A stretch of 48,331 nt of DNA from Candidatus Thalassarchaeum betae (GTDB lineage Archaea > Thermoplasmatota > Poseidoniia > Poseidoniales > Thalassarchaeaceae). Under the pieces are notes generated by a model. That model did no database searches. It was not told where the DNA came from and saw nothing but the letters and a program-made list of their open reading frames with translations. Both the position numbers and the translations under genes were made by a program. This document shows, piece by piece, positions 1 to 9,196 of this stretch (within the stretch, counting starts at the first letter, position 1; the number at the start of each line of letters is the position of its first letter). The DNA is taken from NCBI GenBank assembly GCA_022448665.1, contig JAKUUO010000007.1, forward strand, positions 12,810 through 61,140, written 5' to 3'.

Positions 1-2220
1 CTCATGGATGTCCCAGGGGTGCTCAACGTCCGTCTGGATGACGGCAAGGTCGAGATGCAGCGCCTCTGGCTCGACGACCCCAGCCTCAGGGAGGTCTCCG
101 AGCTGAGGATGCGCAAGATACTGGGGCCTGAATCGAAGCTGGTGCCCTCCAAGAGCGCTAGGCTCAGGCCCGATCAAATTCGACTGCTGGGCGCGGCGAT
201 GACCGTCCCGCTCATCGGCGGCGTCATCGCCATAGAGCAAATCCACGATATCCCGAATACGTTGGCGGCCGGGGTGGCTTTCTTCGGTGTCATCTTCGCT
301 GGCTACCAGATGTTCCAAGAGGCCTTCGCCAGCATCCAGAACAGGATCCTGGGATTTCAGGTCCTGACCTCGCTCGCCGTCATCGGTGCAATGTACCTGC
401 ACGAATGGGCTGAAGCGCTGATGGTGGTCGGGCTCGTCGGATTCGCCTCCAATCTCGAGGACAGGGCGCTAATCAAGGCCCGGGAGTCTATGCAGGGGGG
501 CTTGGACAGGCTGCCGCGTAGGGCACGACTGCTTGAGCCGAGACCGAGCGAGCATGAGCCCCACTCCCACTCTCGCTCGCTGACGGTATTACCATCTTCC
601 GCAGCAGCGGGAGGAGTCAATGACCACTGTGAGGACCTCACTCCGGTGGAAGCTCTCGAACCGGGCGATCTCGTCGAGGTCCGCTCGGGCGAGGTCATAC
701 CAGTAGACGGCATCGTCGTCGAGGGCGTTGGGTCCATAGACCGCGCTCCGCTCACCGGCGAGCCCTTGCCCATTCCAGTCAAGGCCGGGGATCTGGCGGA
801 GGCCGGACTCACCCTAGTACGCGGGCCTCTGGTAATCCGCGCTCAGGCAAGCGGGGACGATACACGACTCTCGAGCCTCATCGACCTCGTCAGGCGCTAC
901 CGAGACCAGCCTACTAGGACGCAGAGCGCTATCGAGAGGTTCACCGCAGTCTGGGTGCCCTTGGTGATGCTGGGCGCGCCAGCGATAGCATTCCTCGCGT
1001 ACGGTGCAACAGCCGATGCTATCCTCGTCACACTCCTGCTATGGGTCGTATCGTGCCCCTGCTCGCTCCTCCTCGCTGCTCCGGTGCCGCACGCAGCCGC
1101 CCTTTCCTCCGCCTCCGCCTCAGGACTGGTCGCACGCGGCGGCGACGTGCTCGAGGCGGCTGCGGGCGTGAATCTGGCTCTGCTCGACAAGACCGGCACG
1201 CTGACCAGCGGACGCCCTAGGATGACGGGCCTCACAGTCTCGGAGCACGAGAACGAGTACCGGGCGCTGCAGATCGCCGCGGGGCTCGAGCAGCGCTCGA
1301 ACCACCCCTACGCCAAGAGCATCCTGGATTTGGCCGAGCAGCGCTCCCTCAAGGCTAGCAATGTCACCGACATCACCGACGGAGACGCCGGTGTCAGAGG
1401 CAAGCTGCGCGGGCAGGAGGTCTTGCTCGGGCGGGCCGACTGGCTGCTCGAGAACGACGTCAGCATACCACTCGACATAGACTCGGCACTCACCAAATCC
1501 AGGAAGGCCGGCTATGGCGCTAGCGTGCTCGCTATCGACGGCAAGGCGGTCGCCGCGTTCGGCTTCGCCCACGACGACGCCCGCGAGGGCGTCGAGGAAC
1601 TCATCGCCGCCCTGCGTGAGCACGACATCACCGTCGAGATACTGAGCGGCGATGAGCAGGCCAGCGTCGAGGCGTTCGGACAACGCCTCGGAATCGATTC
1701 TGCCGCATGCCGAGGCGGCGTCGACCCAGAGGGCAAGGCCCAGTGGGTCTCCGAGCGCTCGAAGGCGCGCCGCACTCTGATGGCAGGTGACGGCTTCAAC
1801 GACGCCGGCGCATTGGCAGCAGCTGATGTAGGAGTGGCAGTAGGCAGCGGCGAGCAGGTCAACCTCGACGCCGCTGACGTGCTGATACCCGGAGAAGACC
1901 CGAGGGCCCTCTCCCGGCTCATCACCCTCGCCAAGAGGACACGCGGAGCGGTATACGCCAACATAGTGATCTCTGTGGGGGTCACGCTGTTCCTTGTGAC
2001 GACGGTCCTGCTGGGCGAGTTAACCAGTATTTTCGCAGGTGTGGCCCTGCACGAGGCCAGCGCGCTGATAGTCATCCTCAACGGCATGTGGGTTTCGGGA
2101 ACCGGGGCCCAGAGAGTGACGACCCTAGTCGACTTGGGTCGGGAGCTTGGCCGCGACCTCGCCGAGGCGCTGAGGGTTGCGATTGGCCTCTCAGACGACG
2201 ACTCTTCTGCGACCGCTTGA
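1..2220 (+). CDS. Heavy-metal-translocating P1B-type ATPase, 5' truncated by window edge
   Basis: Integral-membrane pump that exports or imports a transition metal with ATP. Counting from the ATG at base 4, the sequence shows a membrane region at about 64-140, the actuator TGEP motif (about 251-254), the metal-site CPC in a helix (351-353), the phosphorylated Asp in DKTGTLT (D395), a nucleotide-domain HP (about 440) and the hinge GDGFNDA (595-601). The frame is open at the left edge, and the first residues (GVLNVRLDDGKVEM) look like the end of an HMA metal-binding domain, so the real start probably lies upstream. A loop at about 178-190 carries a His-rich patch (EHEPHSHSR). The last helix pair has HEASALIVILNGM, closer to the Zn/Cd/Co group than to copper CopA, but the usual acidic residue is not obvious, so the metal is left open. 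The next gene is 25 bases downstream. Confidence 0.93.
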   Translation, partial: LMDVPGVLNVRLDDGKVEMQRLWLDDPSLREVSELRMRKILGPESKLVPSKSARLRPDQIRLLGAAMTVPLIGGVIAIEQIHDIPNTLAAGVAFFGVIFAGYQMFQEAFASIQNRILGFQVLTSLAVIGAMYLHEWAEALMVVGLVGFASNLEDRALIKARESMQGGLDRLPRRARLLEPRPSEHEPHSHSRSLTVLPSSAAAGGVNDHCEDLTPVEALEPGDLVEVRSGEVIPVDGIVVEGVGSIDRAPLTGEPLPIPVKAGDLAEAGLTLVRGPLVIRAQASGDDTRLSSLIDLVRRYRDQPTRTQSAIERFTAVWVPLVMLGAPAIAFLAYGATADAILVTLLLWVVSCPCSLLLAAPVPHAAALSSASASGLVARGGDVLEAAAGVNLALLDKTGTLTSGRPRMTGLTVSEHENEYRALQIAAGLEQRSNHPYAKSILDLAEQRSLKASNVTDITDGDAGVRGKLRGQEVLLGRADWLLENDVSIPLDIDSALTKSRKAGYGASVLAIDGKAVAAFGFAHDDAREGVEELIAALREHDITVEILSGDEQASVEAFGQRLGIDSAACRGGVDPEGKAQWVSERSKARRTLMAGDGFNDAGALAAADVGVAVGSGEQVNLDAADVLIPGEDPRALSRLITLAKRTRGAVYANIVISVGVTLFLVTTVLLGELTSIFAGVALHEASALIVILNGMWVSGTGAQRVTTLVDLGRELGRDLAEALRVAIGLSDDDSSATA

Positions 2221-2245
2221 TTAACCCGGCCCGGAATCGAGGCCC

Positions 2246-2638
2246 ATGGCGGATTCGATCGAGATCGAGTCGAAGTACGCTCCTCCGCTTGCGGAATGCG
2301 CTCACTGCGACCACATGCTGCCCCAGGGTCTGGGTGAGAAGGAGTGCAAGGTTTGCGGCGCGGTCTGCCGCGTCAGCCACCAGCCGACCATCGACTCACT
2401 GACCGACGAGTCCCTACCGTGCCCACACTGCAACACCGTGGTCGTCGCCGGCACCGATGAGAGACCGGTCGAGCTGACCTGCGGGGCCTGCATGGGCAGC
2501 TTCACCCTCACTGCCAAGATCGTCAAGGTGGAGATCGACTGCCCGGGCTGCGAGAGGACGTTGAGGATCAGGCCGAGGCCCGGGACCCGTGAGCTCACCT
2601 GCCCGGCCTGCGAGTCGGCGTTCAACGTCACTTTCTAG
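2246..2638 (+). CDS. Small protein with six CxxC zinc-ribbon knuckles, function unknown
   Basis: This 130-residue protein contains six CxxC pairs (CAHC, CKVC, CPHC, CGAC, CPGC, CPAC), enough for three zinc ribbons in a row. There is no signal peptide or membrane segment, so it is probably cytoplasmic. The last pair encloses a segment LRIRPRPGT ending in a CPAC...FNVTF strand. It follows the metal ATPase by 25 bases on the same strand and may be co-transcribed; a link to metal handling is only inference. Its 3' end overlaps the convergent carboxypeptidase gene by 11 bases. No family is recognised beyond generic zinc-ribbon character. Confidence 0.8.
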   Translation: MADSIEIESKYAPPLAECAHCDHMLPQGLGEKECKVCGAVCRVSHQPTIDSLTDESLPCPHCNTVVVAGTDERPVELTCGACMGSFTLTAKIVKVEIDCPGCERTLRIRPRPGTRELTCPACESAFNVTF

Positions 2639-4109
2639 ACGTTCGTGGACCGGGGCCAAACTGCATCGCTATTGCGGCTACAGCGAGGGAGAGCAACCCC
2701 AGTGGGAAGGACCAACCCGGCAACAGCCCCCGGTCATCCCTGCTCACTTTGAGGAACACCACAGAGCGATTGCTCTCGGAGAGCAGCAGCTCTGGCGCCC
2801 CGTCGATCAGCAGCGTTCGAAAACTCCCCTCCAACTCGACGGAGACGTTCCCGGTGTACAGCGGCCGCACGGTGAACTCCAGTGTGGTCGAGTTGTTTGC
2901 ACCCAACTCGGCTATCTCTATCCAGTCAGGTGACGCCTTGAAACCGTCTCCCTTCAACCAGAAGGTCCCGTTGACAAGCGGTCCGAAGCCGGTGTTGTTC
3001 AGTTCGAGGGAGAGGGTGAAGGACTCGCCGTTGACTATCTCGGTGGGATGGCTGCTACCATCAAGCACGGGATGGGCACCGAAGAGGGGGTAGTTCCCCA
3101 TCATGTACAACGAGCCGATGAAAGCGGCAGTGAGCCGGGACTGCTTCTCCTCCACCGAGATCATCCCCCACTGCTCATTGTCCACCTCGATGGTCACAGA
3201 GGGCATCCCGAGCGAGTATCCGTAGTCGAGCGAGGTCCCCTTGGCGATGTACAGCTCAGTCGCAGCCGGCCCGGCTCTGAGTCCGGTGAGCTCAGTCAGC
3301 TCCTGCTCCAGGCGGGTGTACATCTCGACGTCAGGCGTGAGTGACTCGGTGTATCCCCACGGCGTCAGGAACCAGAGTGTGCCGGTGTGCATCGATATGT
3401 AGAGGCGGAAGTCGTGTGCCTCGAACAACTCCACATTAGCAGCCACCTCGGGCTCGCTCGCAGGCCCGCTGCCGGCACCGTCCCATTCGAAGGGGTAGTT
3501 GCGGTTGAGGTCGACCCCGTTGGAGTTGGCCCTCGTGTCACGGGTGTTGCCGTCGACATTTACCATGGGGAAGATGAAGATGTCGTGGCTGTCGACGAAC
3601 TCCTTGACCCAAGCGTCCTCTTCGTACTGGGTCACCAGGTAGTCGAGCAGGAGCATCGCCACCTCCATCCCGAGCTGCTCGTTGCCGTGGTGCCCCCCAT
3701 CGATGAGAATCTGCGGTTTGGGTGTCGTGTCGGAGAGGTTGGTGACCTCCGCCAGCAGCAGCTTGCCATAGTCATTGAACGGATCCAACTCACCGTCGAC
3801 GCTGCGTCCGATCGTGGAGAGGCGCATGATTCCCGAGTGGTCCTGCTGCAGCGCCTCCATGTGCTCGCGCAGGTCCCAGTAGTGGTAGTACACCTGGTCG
3901 TAGATCTCGTCGCGGATATTCTGACGTAGCCATTCGCTCGCCCTGTCGGAAACCTCCGGTCCCCACTCGACCCCGGGACCTCCCTCGACTCCGTTCCTGT
4001 CGTCGGCACCGCCTGTCCAGTCTGGCCCCTGTATTGGGCTGGAATCGAAACAACCGGCCAGCGGCGTCAATAACAGGAAAATAGCGACCAGAAGGTGCGT
4101 GTGTTTCAC
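2628..4109 (-). CDS. M14-family zinc carboxypeptidase, lipoprotein
   Basis: Predicted extracytoplasmic metallopeptidase that trims C-terminal amino acids. The N-terminus is a lipoprotein signal peptide with lipobox LAGC (Cys20). The M14 zinc site is visible as H141-xx-E144 in HHGNE and H241 in SMHTG; the NRNYPF substrate-site motif and a catalytic Glu at 308 (TIEVDNE) are present. After the peptidase domain comes a beta-rich CARDB-like segment (about 345-450) and then a C-terminal hydrophobic helix with a basic tail, so the protein may be held at both ends. The start is GTG, with a TATA-like element 27 bases upstream, consistent with a leaderless mRNA. It fits with the M28 lipoprotein at the other end of the window as part of a surface protein-degrading set. 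Confidence 0.92.
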   Translation of the reverse strand: MKHTHLLVAIFLLLTPLAGCFDSSPIQGPDWTGGADDRNGVEGGPGVEWGPEVSDRASEWLRQNIRDEIYDQVYYHYWDLREHMEALQQDHSGIMRLSTIGRSVDGELDPFNDYGKLLLAEVTNLSDTTPKPQILIDGGHHGNEQLGMEVAMLLLDYLVTQYEEDAWVKEFVDSHDIFIFPMVNVDGNTRDTRANSNGVDLNRNYPFEWDGAGSGPASEPEVAANVELFEAHDFRLYISMHTGTLWFLTPWGYTESLTPDVEMYTRLEQELTELTGLRAGPAATELYIAKGTSLDYGYSLGMPSVTIEVDNEQWGMISVEEKQSRLTAAFIGSLYMMGNYPLFGAHPVLDGSSHPTEIVNGESFTLSLELNNTGFGPLVNGTFWLKGDGFKASPDWIEIAELGANNSTTLEFTVRPLYTGNVSVELEGSFRTLLIDGAPELLLSESNRSVVFLKVSRDDRGLLPGWSFPLGLLSLAVAAIAMQFGPGPRTSRK

Positions 4110-4130
4110 GAAAACGCCTGTTTATCTGTC

Positions 4131-4142
4131 CGTATTAACTTT
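4131..4142 (-). promoter_or_regulatory. TATA-like promoter of the M14 gene
   Basis: On the minus strand the element reads GAAAGTTAATAC, centred about 27 bases before the GTG start at 4109. That is the spacing expected for an archaeal promoter whose transcript starts at the start codon. The 159-base divergent region also holds the 8-base palindromes TGACGTCA (about 4147-4154) and GGGTACCC (about 4260-4267). Confidence 0.45.
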
Positions 4143-4268
4143 CAGATGACGTCAGATCCACACGGGTTCGTGGCTTCCGATAGTATCCTGAAACCGCTTT
4201 TATCAGCCGATTCGGACCCTTCGCTCTCAAATACTCAGAAATGAGCGTCAACTTGGGGATGGGTACCC

Positions 4269-5369
4269 GTGAGTGAGAGCAAGTCGCCGGATGGCAACGA
4301 TACCGAAGGTATCGACGAACTGGCTGAACTGCGTGCCCAGCATACCCTCTCCGCTTCTTCCAGCATGGAGTCGGTGGCACGCGCCAGAGAGCGCTTGGAC
4401 GAGGAGTCGAAACTTCGCTCCGGCATCCGCCGCGAGCGCCGGATGCGCATCACCGAGATGACCGAGAGGGTCTCCGGGATGCACGGGGCGATGCGCAAGG
4501 CCAACGAGATCCTGTTCGAGGAGAGGCTGCAGCAGATCGAGGCAGACCTCAGAGCCGAGCTCGAGGACGAGATGGAACGCCTCGAGACCGAGGCCTTGGA
4601 GCGTGAGGAGAGGCTGCTTCGCGAGGAGATGCTGCATCGGCTCCGCCGCGAGGAGAACCGGCTGCGCGAGCAGCTCGATCTGGAGCGCGACCGTCGTATA
4701 GAGGCGCACTCCACCCAGTTGCGAAGTAGACTCAAGGACGAGATGGAGACCGAGTATGAGCGCCGCAGAGCGTTCCTCGAGGAGCGTTTGGAGCTCGAGG
4801 CGGCCCAAGACGTCGAGAGGATGCAGCGCCGAGTCGAGATGGACCTGCGTGAGGCCATGGAGACCGGAGTCCACAGAAAGGTCGAGGCCCATCGCTTGGA
4901 TCAGGAGATGCAGAGGAGGGAGCGCCTCTCCGAGTCCCGCAGGGAGAGAGAGGTGGAATTGGAGAAGCAGCTCAAGGACGAGCGAGCATCGCTCGAGAAG
5001 GATATGAAGGCCGACGTCGACGTACGAATCAAGGAACTCGAGGAGGAATCAGAGCGCAGTGCGCTGGCCGAGCTCGACCGCCGCTTCCGGTCCGAGCGGA
5101 AGACCATGGAGGTCGCACTAGCCCTTCGCCGCCAGGAGATGGCGCTTGAGCAGGAGGTCGAGATGGAGCACAGGGTGGCCGAGTTCGCCAAGAAGCGCGA
5201 GGGCGAGATGATGGCCAAGCTCGAGGAGCAGTTCGCCAAGCGCGGCGACCTCTCAAAGAAGGAGGTCAAGGAGATCCTCAAATCGCTCGAGGCGGTCCTC
5301 AAGTCGAAGTGGGAGGCCGCGCTGCTCGATGCAAAGCAGTCAGCCCTCGAGAGAGTGGGCGAGGACTAG
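4269..5369 (+). CDS. Long charged coiled-coil protein, function unknown
   Basis: A 366-residue protein, almost entirely Glu, Arg, Lys, Leu and Met in heptad-like order from about residue 45 to 330, so a long continuous coiled coil is predicted. A Ser-rich N-terminal tail of about 40 residues precedes it, and a short Lys-rich C-terminal part (KKEVKEILKSLEAVL) follows. There is no signal peptide or transmembrane helix. The start is GTG, just after a TATA-like stretch at about 4227-4236. It converges on the parA gene with a 4-base overlap. Such proteins can act as scaffolds or as partners for ParA-like ATPases, but that pairing is only suggested by adjacency. The high Glu/Arg content makes chance matches to myosin- or SMC-like proteins likely. 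Confidence 0.8.
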   Translation: MSESKSPDGNDTEGIDELAELRAQHTLSASSSMESVARARERLDEESKLRSGIRRERRMRITEMTERVSGMHGAMRKANEILFEERLQQIEADLRAELEDEMERLETEALEREERLLREEMLHRLRREENRLREQLDLERDRRIEAHSTQLRSRLKDEMETEYERRRAFLEERLELEAAQDVERMQRRVEMDLREAMETGVHRKVEAHRLDQEMQRRERLSESRREREVELEKQLKDERASLEKDMKADVDVRIKELEEESERSALAELDRRFRSERKTMEVALALRRQEMALEQEVEMEHRVAEFAKKREGEMMAKLEEQFAKRGDLSKKEVKEILKSLEAVLKSKWEAALLDAKQSALERVGED

Positions 5370-6274
5370 CCGCTCAGTATCCGCTCGATGCGTGCATCCA
5401 CTTCCTTAGCGAGGTCCCAGTACGCCTTGCTGCCCGGGTTGGACTTGTTCGGCTTCTTCGCGATGACTATCGGTGCCCCCTCCAGCGGTGCCTCGGCTAT
5501 CGCCACAGAGCGCTGGATGGCAGTCTCGAACACCCGGTCGCCGAAATGCTTGCGCGCTTGTTCGGCCACGGTCTCGCCGAGGTTGCTGTTGGTCTGAACC
5601 ATAGTCAGAGCGATTCCAAACATCTTGAGCTCTGGATTGATCGCCTTCTGCACCTCTCGGATGGCGTTGATCAGCTGCCCCATGCCCTCGAGCGCGTAGA
5701 ATTCGGCCTGGATGGGTATCAGCACCCAGTTGGCCGCAGCAAGCGCGTTCACTGTCAGCAGACCCAGAGAGGCCGGGGTGTCGACGATGACCACGTCGAA
5801 GTGCCCAGCAGCCTGCTCGAGAGCCAGTTTGAGTCGATTCTCGCGTCCGATCCTGGTGGCGAGATCGATCTCGACGCCAGACAGGTCGAGGTCGGCGGGC
5901 AACAGCCACAGGTTGTCGATGGCGATGTCCTTGGGAGGTCCCCGCTTGCGCTCGGGGTTGTGGAGCTTCCAAGCCGCGCGCATAGCCTCAGTCAGGTTTT
6001 CGGGGCCGAGCAGGCACTCGTTGAGGGTGACCGGCGCGCCGTCCACTCCTCCCTTGAACAACTCGTTCATCGTCGGGCCCAGTGACCTCTTGTCGATGCC
6101 GAAGGTGGTGGCGACGTTTCCCTTGGGATCGAGGTCGACCAGCAGGACCCTGCGCCCGGAGACGCCCATCTGCTCGTTGCCGACGGCCAGAGCCGAGGCT
6201 AGGTTGACCGCCGTGGTGGTCTTGGCGCAACCGCCCTTGTGGTTGACAACCGCAATCACGACCGGCGCAGACAT
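5366..6274 (-). CDS. parA: ParA/Soj-family ATPase
   Basis: Cytoplasmic deviant-Walker ATPase of the ParA/MinD class, used to position DNA or other cargo. From the ATG at 6274 the product has 302 residues. The deviant Walker A motif KGGCAKTT lies at 13-20 with the signature lysine, the A' motif is VDLDPKGN, and Walker B is VDTPASLG. The segment IPIQAEFYALEGM is typical of Soj-like proteins. A GTG nine bases upstream (6283) is an alternative start. No ParB with a recognisable HTH lies next to it; the neighbours are the coiled-coil gene (tail to tail) and a MoxR ATPase upstream on the same strand. It could serve chromosome segregation or the placement of another complex. Confidence 0.93.
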   Translation of the reverse strand: MSAPVVIAVVNHKGGCAKTTTAVNLASALAVGNEQMGVSGRRVLLVDLDPKGNVATTFGIDKRSLGPTMNELFKGGVDGAPVTLNECLLGPENLTEAMRAAWKLHNPERKRGPPKDIAIDNLWLLPADLDLSGVEIDLATRIGRENRLKLALEQAAGHFDVVIVDTPASLGLLTVNALAAANWVLIPIQAEFYALEGMGQLINAIREVQKAINPELKMFGIALTMVQTNSNLGETVAEQARKHFGDRVFETAIQRSVAIAEAPLEGAPIVIAKKPNKSNPGSKAYWDLAKEVDARIERILSG

Positions 6275-6320
6275 GTCCCTCACTGGGGGAAAACCGCGGG
6301 ACTACCGTGAATCTTGCGAA

Positions 6321-7301
6321 TCACTGGATGACCGGGACGGGCACTTCGGACAGTATCTTGCGAGTGATGTGCCGTCCGGTGACGCCGCGAATCTTCGATT
6401 CGGGCTTGAGGAGAATCCTGTGGCTGACGACCTCGAGTGCGACGTTCTTGATGTCGTCCGGGATGACGTAGTCGCGACCGTCGATTGCCGCGGACGCACG
6501 ACTGGTCTTGAACAGAGACTGGCTGGCACGCGGCGAAGCTCCGGTGATGACGCGGTGGTCCTCGCGGGTGCGCTGGACCAACTCGACGATGTAGGACATG
6601 ATGGCGGGGTCGACGTGGACCGTCTCAAGCGCCTTCTGCATGGCGACGACCTTCTTCGGGCTGGTAATCTGCTCGATGTCGTATTCGTCCTTGCCGCGCA
6701 GCTTCCTGCGCTGCAGGATGGCTTTCTCCTCCTGGCGGTCTGGATAGCCCATTGACATCTTCATCAGGAAGCGGTCCATCTGCGCCTCAGGCAGCGGGTA
6801 GGTGCCCTCCTGCTCGATGGGGTTCTGCGTGGCCATGGTGATGAAAGGCGCCGGGAGCTTGTGGGTGATGCCCTCGATGGTGACCTGCTTCTCCTCCATG
6901 GCCTCAAGCAGAGCGGCTTGGGTCTTGGGCGGAGCGCGGTTGATCTCGTCAGCGAGAAGGACGTTGGTGAACAGCGGTCCGGGGCGGAGCTTGAACTCGC
7001 CCGCCTGCTGGTCGTACATGTATGTCCCCATGATGTCAGCGGGCAGCAGGTCCGGGGTGAACTGGACGCGCTTGAACTTGCATCCGAGGGCAGTGGCGAA
7101 GGTGTTCGCCATCAGGGTCTTGGCCAGTCCGGGGAAGTCCTCGATGAGGGTGTTGCCGTTCGAGAGGATGCCGATTGTGATCCTGCGTAGGTTCTCCTGC
7201 TTGCCGATGATGACCTTGGCGACTTCGTTCATCAGGGCGTTTGAGATTTGGGCGACCGTCTGGATCAATTCGCGAGCCTTAGGGTCTGCTGATTGAGCCA
7301 T
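6321..7301 (-). CDS. MoxR-family AAA+ ATPase
   Basis: MoxR ATPases are AAA+ chaperones that remodel or activate partner complexes, often together with VWA-domain proteins. The 326-residue product has Walker A EDFPGLAKT (54-62), Walker B LLADEINRAPPKTQ, sensor-1 TQNPIEQEGTYPLPEAQ with the following DRF, and an arginine-rich C-terminal lid domain. I chose the ATG at 7301 because family members start just before this segment; the frame stays open 39 bases further. No VWA or DUF58 gene, the usual partner, is visible here; the next gene on the strand is parA. A TATA-like TCATACACT (7337-7345) lies about 40 bases upstream. Confidence 0.92.
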   Translation of the reverse strand: MAQSADPKARELIQTVAQISNALMNEVAKVIIGKQENLRRITIGILSNGNTLIEDFPGLAKTLMANTFATALGCKFKRVQFTPDLLPADIMGTYMYDQQAGEFKLRPGPLFTNVLLADEINRAPPKTQAALLEAMEEKQVTIEGITHKLPAPFITMATQNPIEQEGTYPLPEAQMDRFLMKMSMGYPDRQEEKAILQRRKLRGKDEYDIEQITSPKKVVAMQKALETVHVDPAIMSYIVELVQRTREDHRVITGASPRASQSLFKTSRASAAIDGRDYVIPDDIKNVALEVVSHRILLKPESKIRGVTGRHITRKILSEVPVPVIQ

Positions 7302-7349
7302 GTGACAACCTAACCTACTAACGCCCTCAGGCCCACTCATACACTACTT

Positions 7350-7389
7350 GAGTTTTCGGTCCTCGTGAACGCGAAACGCATCAAAACTC
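7350..7389 (-). terminator. Inverted repeat just after the aIF5B stop codon
   Basis: GAGTTTT at 7350-7356 and AAAACTC at 7383-7389 are perfect 7-base inverted arms that start directly after the aIF5B stop codon (7390-7392). The 26-base loop is long, and each arm offers a T-run on one strand. This may help end the ribosomal/translation transcript, but it could be coincidental. Confidence 0.25.
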
Positions 7390-9168
7390 TCAGCGGCCCC
7401 AGAAGTGGTCTTCCTTGCGATGAATGGCTAGCAGTTCATCGAATACATCCTGTTCGGCCGATGTCAGTTCCATCTTCCTGAGCTTCTTCGCATGCGATTC
7501 TGGGATGTCCACAAGCAGGCTGTCACCCTCGTCGATCTGACGCCCCACAGTGACTCCTTGGATGGCTATGGCGACCTCGTCCCCCTGCATCGCCTCCTTC
7601 ATCGAATTCTCACCGGAACGGATCGACTTGATTCGCCCGATGCGCCTCTCTTCCTTGAGCAGGTACTGGCCGACGTGGATGCGACCGGCCACCACTCTGA
7701 CGCCGACCACAGCCGGCTTGGAGACGCGGAAGGTGTGGTCGGGAAGAAGGAGAACCCTGGCTGGGTAGACGACCAGCTCGCGGCTGGCCTCCTCGAGCTC
7801 GCGGCCTCGCTGCTCGACCCACTCCTCATGCTCCTCCAGGATTCGGTAGATGATGTCGGAGCCTATGTGCTTGGCTCCGGCATCGGAGTTCTCGACCTCT
7901 GTGACGGCATCAGGCAGGATGTCAGTGCTGAATGCCATGATGACGCGGTGAAGCGGGTTGCTGGCCGCCTCGGTGTTGCGGATGTCCCTGCGGCTGACTT
8001 GGCCGATGCTGGCCATGCGAATCGGGACCTCAATGGCGTTGAGCTCCTTGGCGAGCGCCTCGAGACCTCCGACAGTGTCCGCTTTGATGCACACACCCTC
8101 TTCCTCGAGCTCGATCGAGAGCTTGGACTCCTCGTGCGCGGCTGCTAGGGCCTCGGTGCGCTCTGCATCGGTGTGAACCACCCGTAGGGTGGTGCCTGCG
8201 AGCACTCCATCGAGGTCCGGGGCCGAGATCTTGAGCCCGCTAGCGGCATGGGCCGCATCAGAAGCGTCCCAGCGGTTGCCCGCATCCCGCATCTCGCTCA
8301 TACCACGAGGAGTGAACAGACCCTTGACGCGCGTGGCGCGCCCACCATCGTCGGTGACTAGGACGATCTCGTCGCCTTTCTCGATTGAGCCTCGGTGCAG
8401 GATGACGTCGAGCGTCTTGCCGAGGCCACGCTCCTCCTTCATCTCGAGTACCGTGCCCTCGCCCGAGCCTTCGATGTCGGTTAACTGCTCGGTGAGGTAG
8501 CGCTCGGCCAGCCCGATGACCACGGCAAGCAGGTCCTGGATTCCCTCACCCTCGCGAGCGGAGAGCGGGACCAGTGCGATGTCCTTGGTGAAGTCGTCGA
8601 CGCGGTCGTAGCGCTCGATGTTGAAGCCGTGCTCGGCGAACTGACCGACCAGCTTCCAGTAGCGCTGTTCGAACAGCCCCATGGCCTCCTTCGACTGGTC
8701 ACCCATGGCTTCAGCCATCGAGCGGCCGTGCTCGGAGTGCCAGCCGTGGATACGATCGATCTTGTTGGCCGCGATGACGAACGGCGTCTTGGCCTCCTTG
8801 AGGACGCGCAATGACTCGATCGTCTGCGGCCTAGTCCCCTCCATGACATCGACGACCAGTATGGCGATGTCGGCTAGGGAGCCGCCGCGCGAGCGCAGGG
8901 TGGAGAACGAGTGGTGGCCGGGGGTGTCGATGAACAGGAGGCCGGGTGAGTCGAACGTCTTGCCGCCCAGCAAGGGTGCGCACAGGGCGTTGAGGATGTC
9001 AGCGGGGACCTCGGTTGCACCGATGTGCTGGGTGATGCCTCCAGCCTCTCGATCCATAACTGACGCGCGGGCATCTTTGCCGAGGCTGCGGATGTGGTCC
9101 AGCAGCGAGGTCTTGCCGTGATCGACGTGGCCTAGCACGGCGACGATGGGTTGTCTGCGTCCTGCCAT
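7390..9168 (-). CDS. infB: Translation initiation factor aIF5B (IF-2 homologue)
   Basis: GTPase that promotes ribosomal subunit joining and initiator tRNA placement. From the ATG at 9168 the product has 592 residues, the usual archaeal length. G1 is GHVDHGKTS (13-21), G3 is DTPGHHSFS, and G4 is NKID. The C-terminal half has the beta-barrel and helical domains of aIF5B (for example VRVVAGRIHVGQYLL), and there is no long bacterial N-terminal extension. A GTG nine bases upstream (9177) is the alternative start. It ends a conserved archaeal cluster with L7Ae, S28e, L24e and Ndk and follows ndk by 28 bases. Confidence 0.97.
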   Translation of the reverse strand: MAGRRQPIVAVLGHVDHGKTSLLDHIRSLGKDARASVMDREAGGITQHIGATEVPADILNALCAPLLGGKTFDSPGLLFIDTPGHHSFSTLRSRGGSLADIAILVVDVMEGTRPQTIESLRVLKEAKTPFVIAANKIDRIHGWHSEHGRSMAEAMGDQSKEAMGLFEQRYWKLVGQFAEHGFNIERYDRVDDFTKDIALVPLSAREGEGIQDLLAVVIGLAERYLTEQLTDIEGSGEGTVLEMKEERGLGKTLDVILHRGSIEKGDEIVLVTDDGGRATRVKGLFTPRGMSEMRDAGNRWDASDAAHAASGLKISAPDLDGVLAGTTLRVVHTDAERTEALAAAHEESKLSIELEEEGVCIKADTVGGLEALAKELNAIEVPIRMASIGQVSRRDIRNTEAASNPLHRVIMAFSTDILPDAVTEVENSDAGAKHIGSDIIYRILEEHEEWVEQRGRELEEASRELVVYPARVLLLPDHTFRVSKPAVVGVRVVAGRIHVGQYLLKEERRIGRIKSIRSGENSMKEAMQGDEVAIAIQGVTVGRQIDEGDSLLVDIPESHAKKLRKMELTSAEQDVFDELLAIHRKEDHFWGR

Positions 9169-9196
9169 GTGACCCACCTCATGCTACTCCCTCTTT

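Noticed and set aside
5309..6085. Long open frame opposite parA
   Set aside because: The parA frame has clear motifs; the plus-strand frame has no recognisable domain and is a by-product of high GC.
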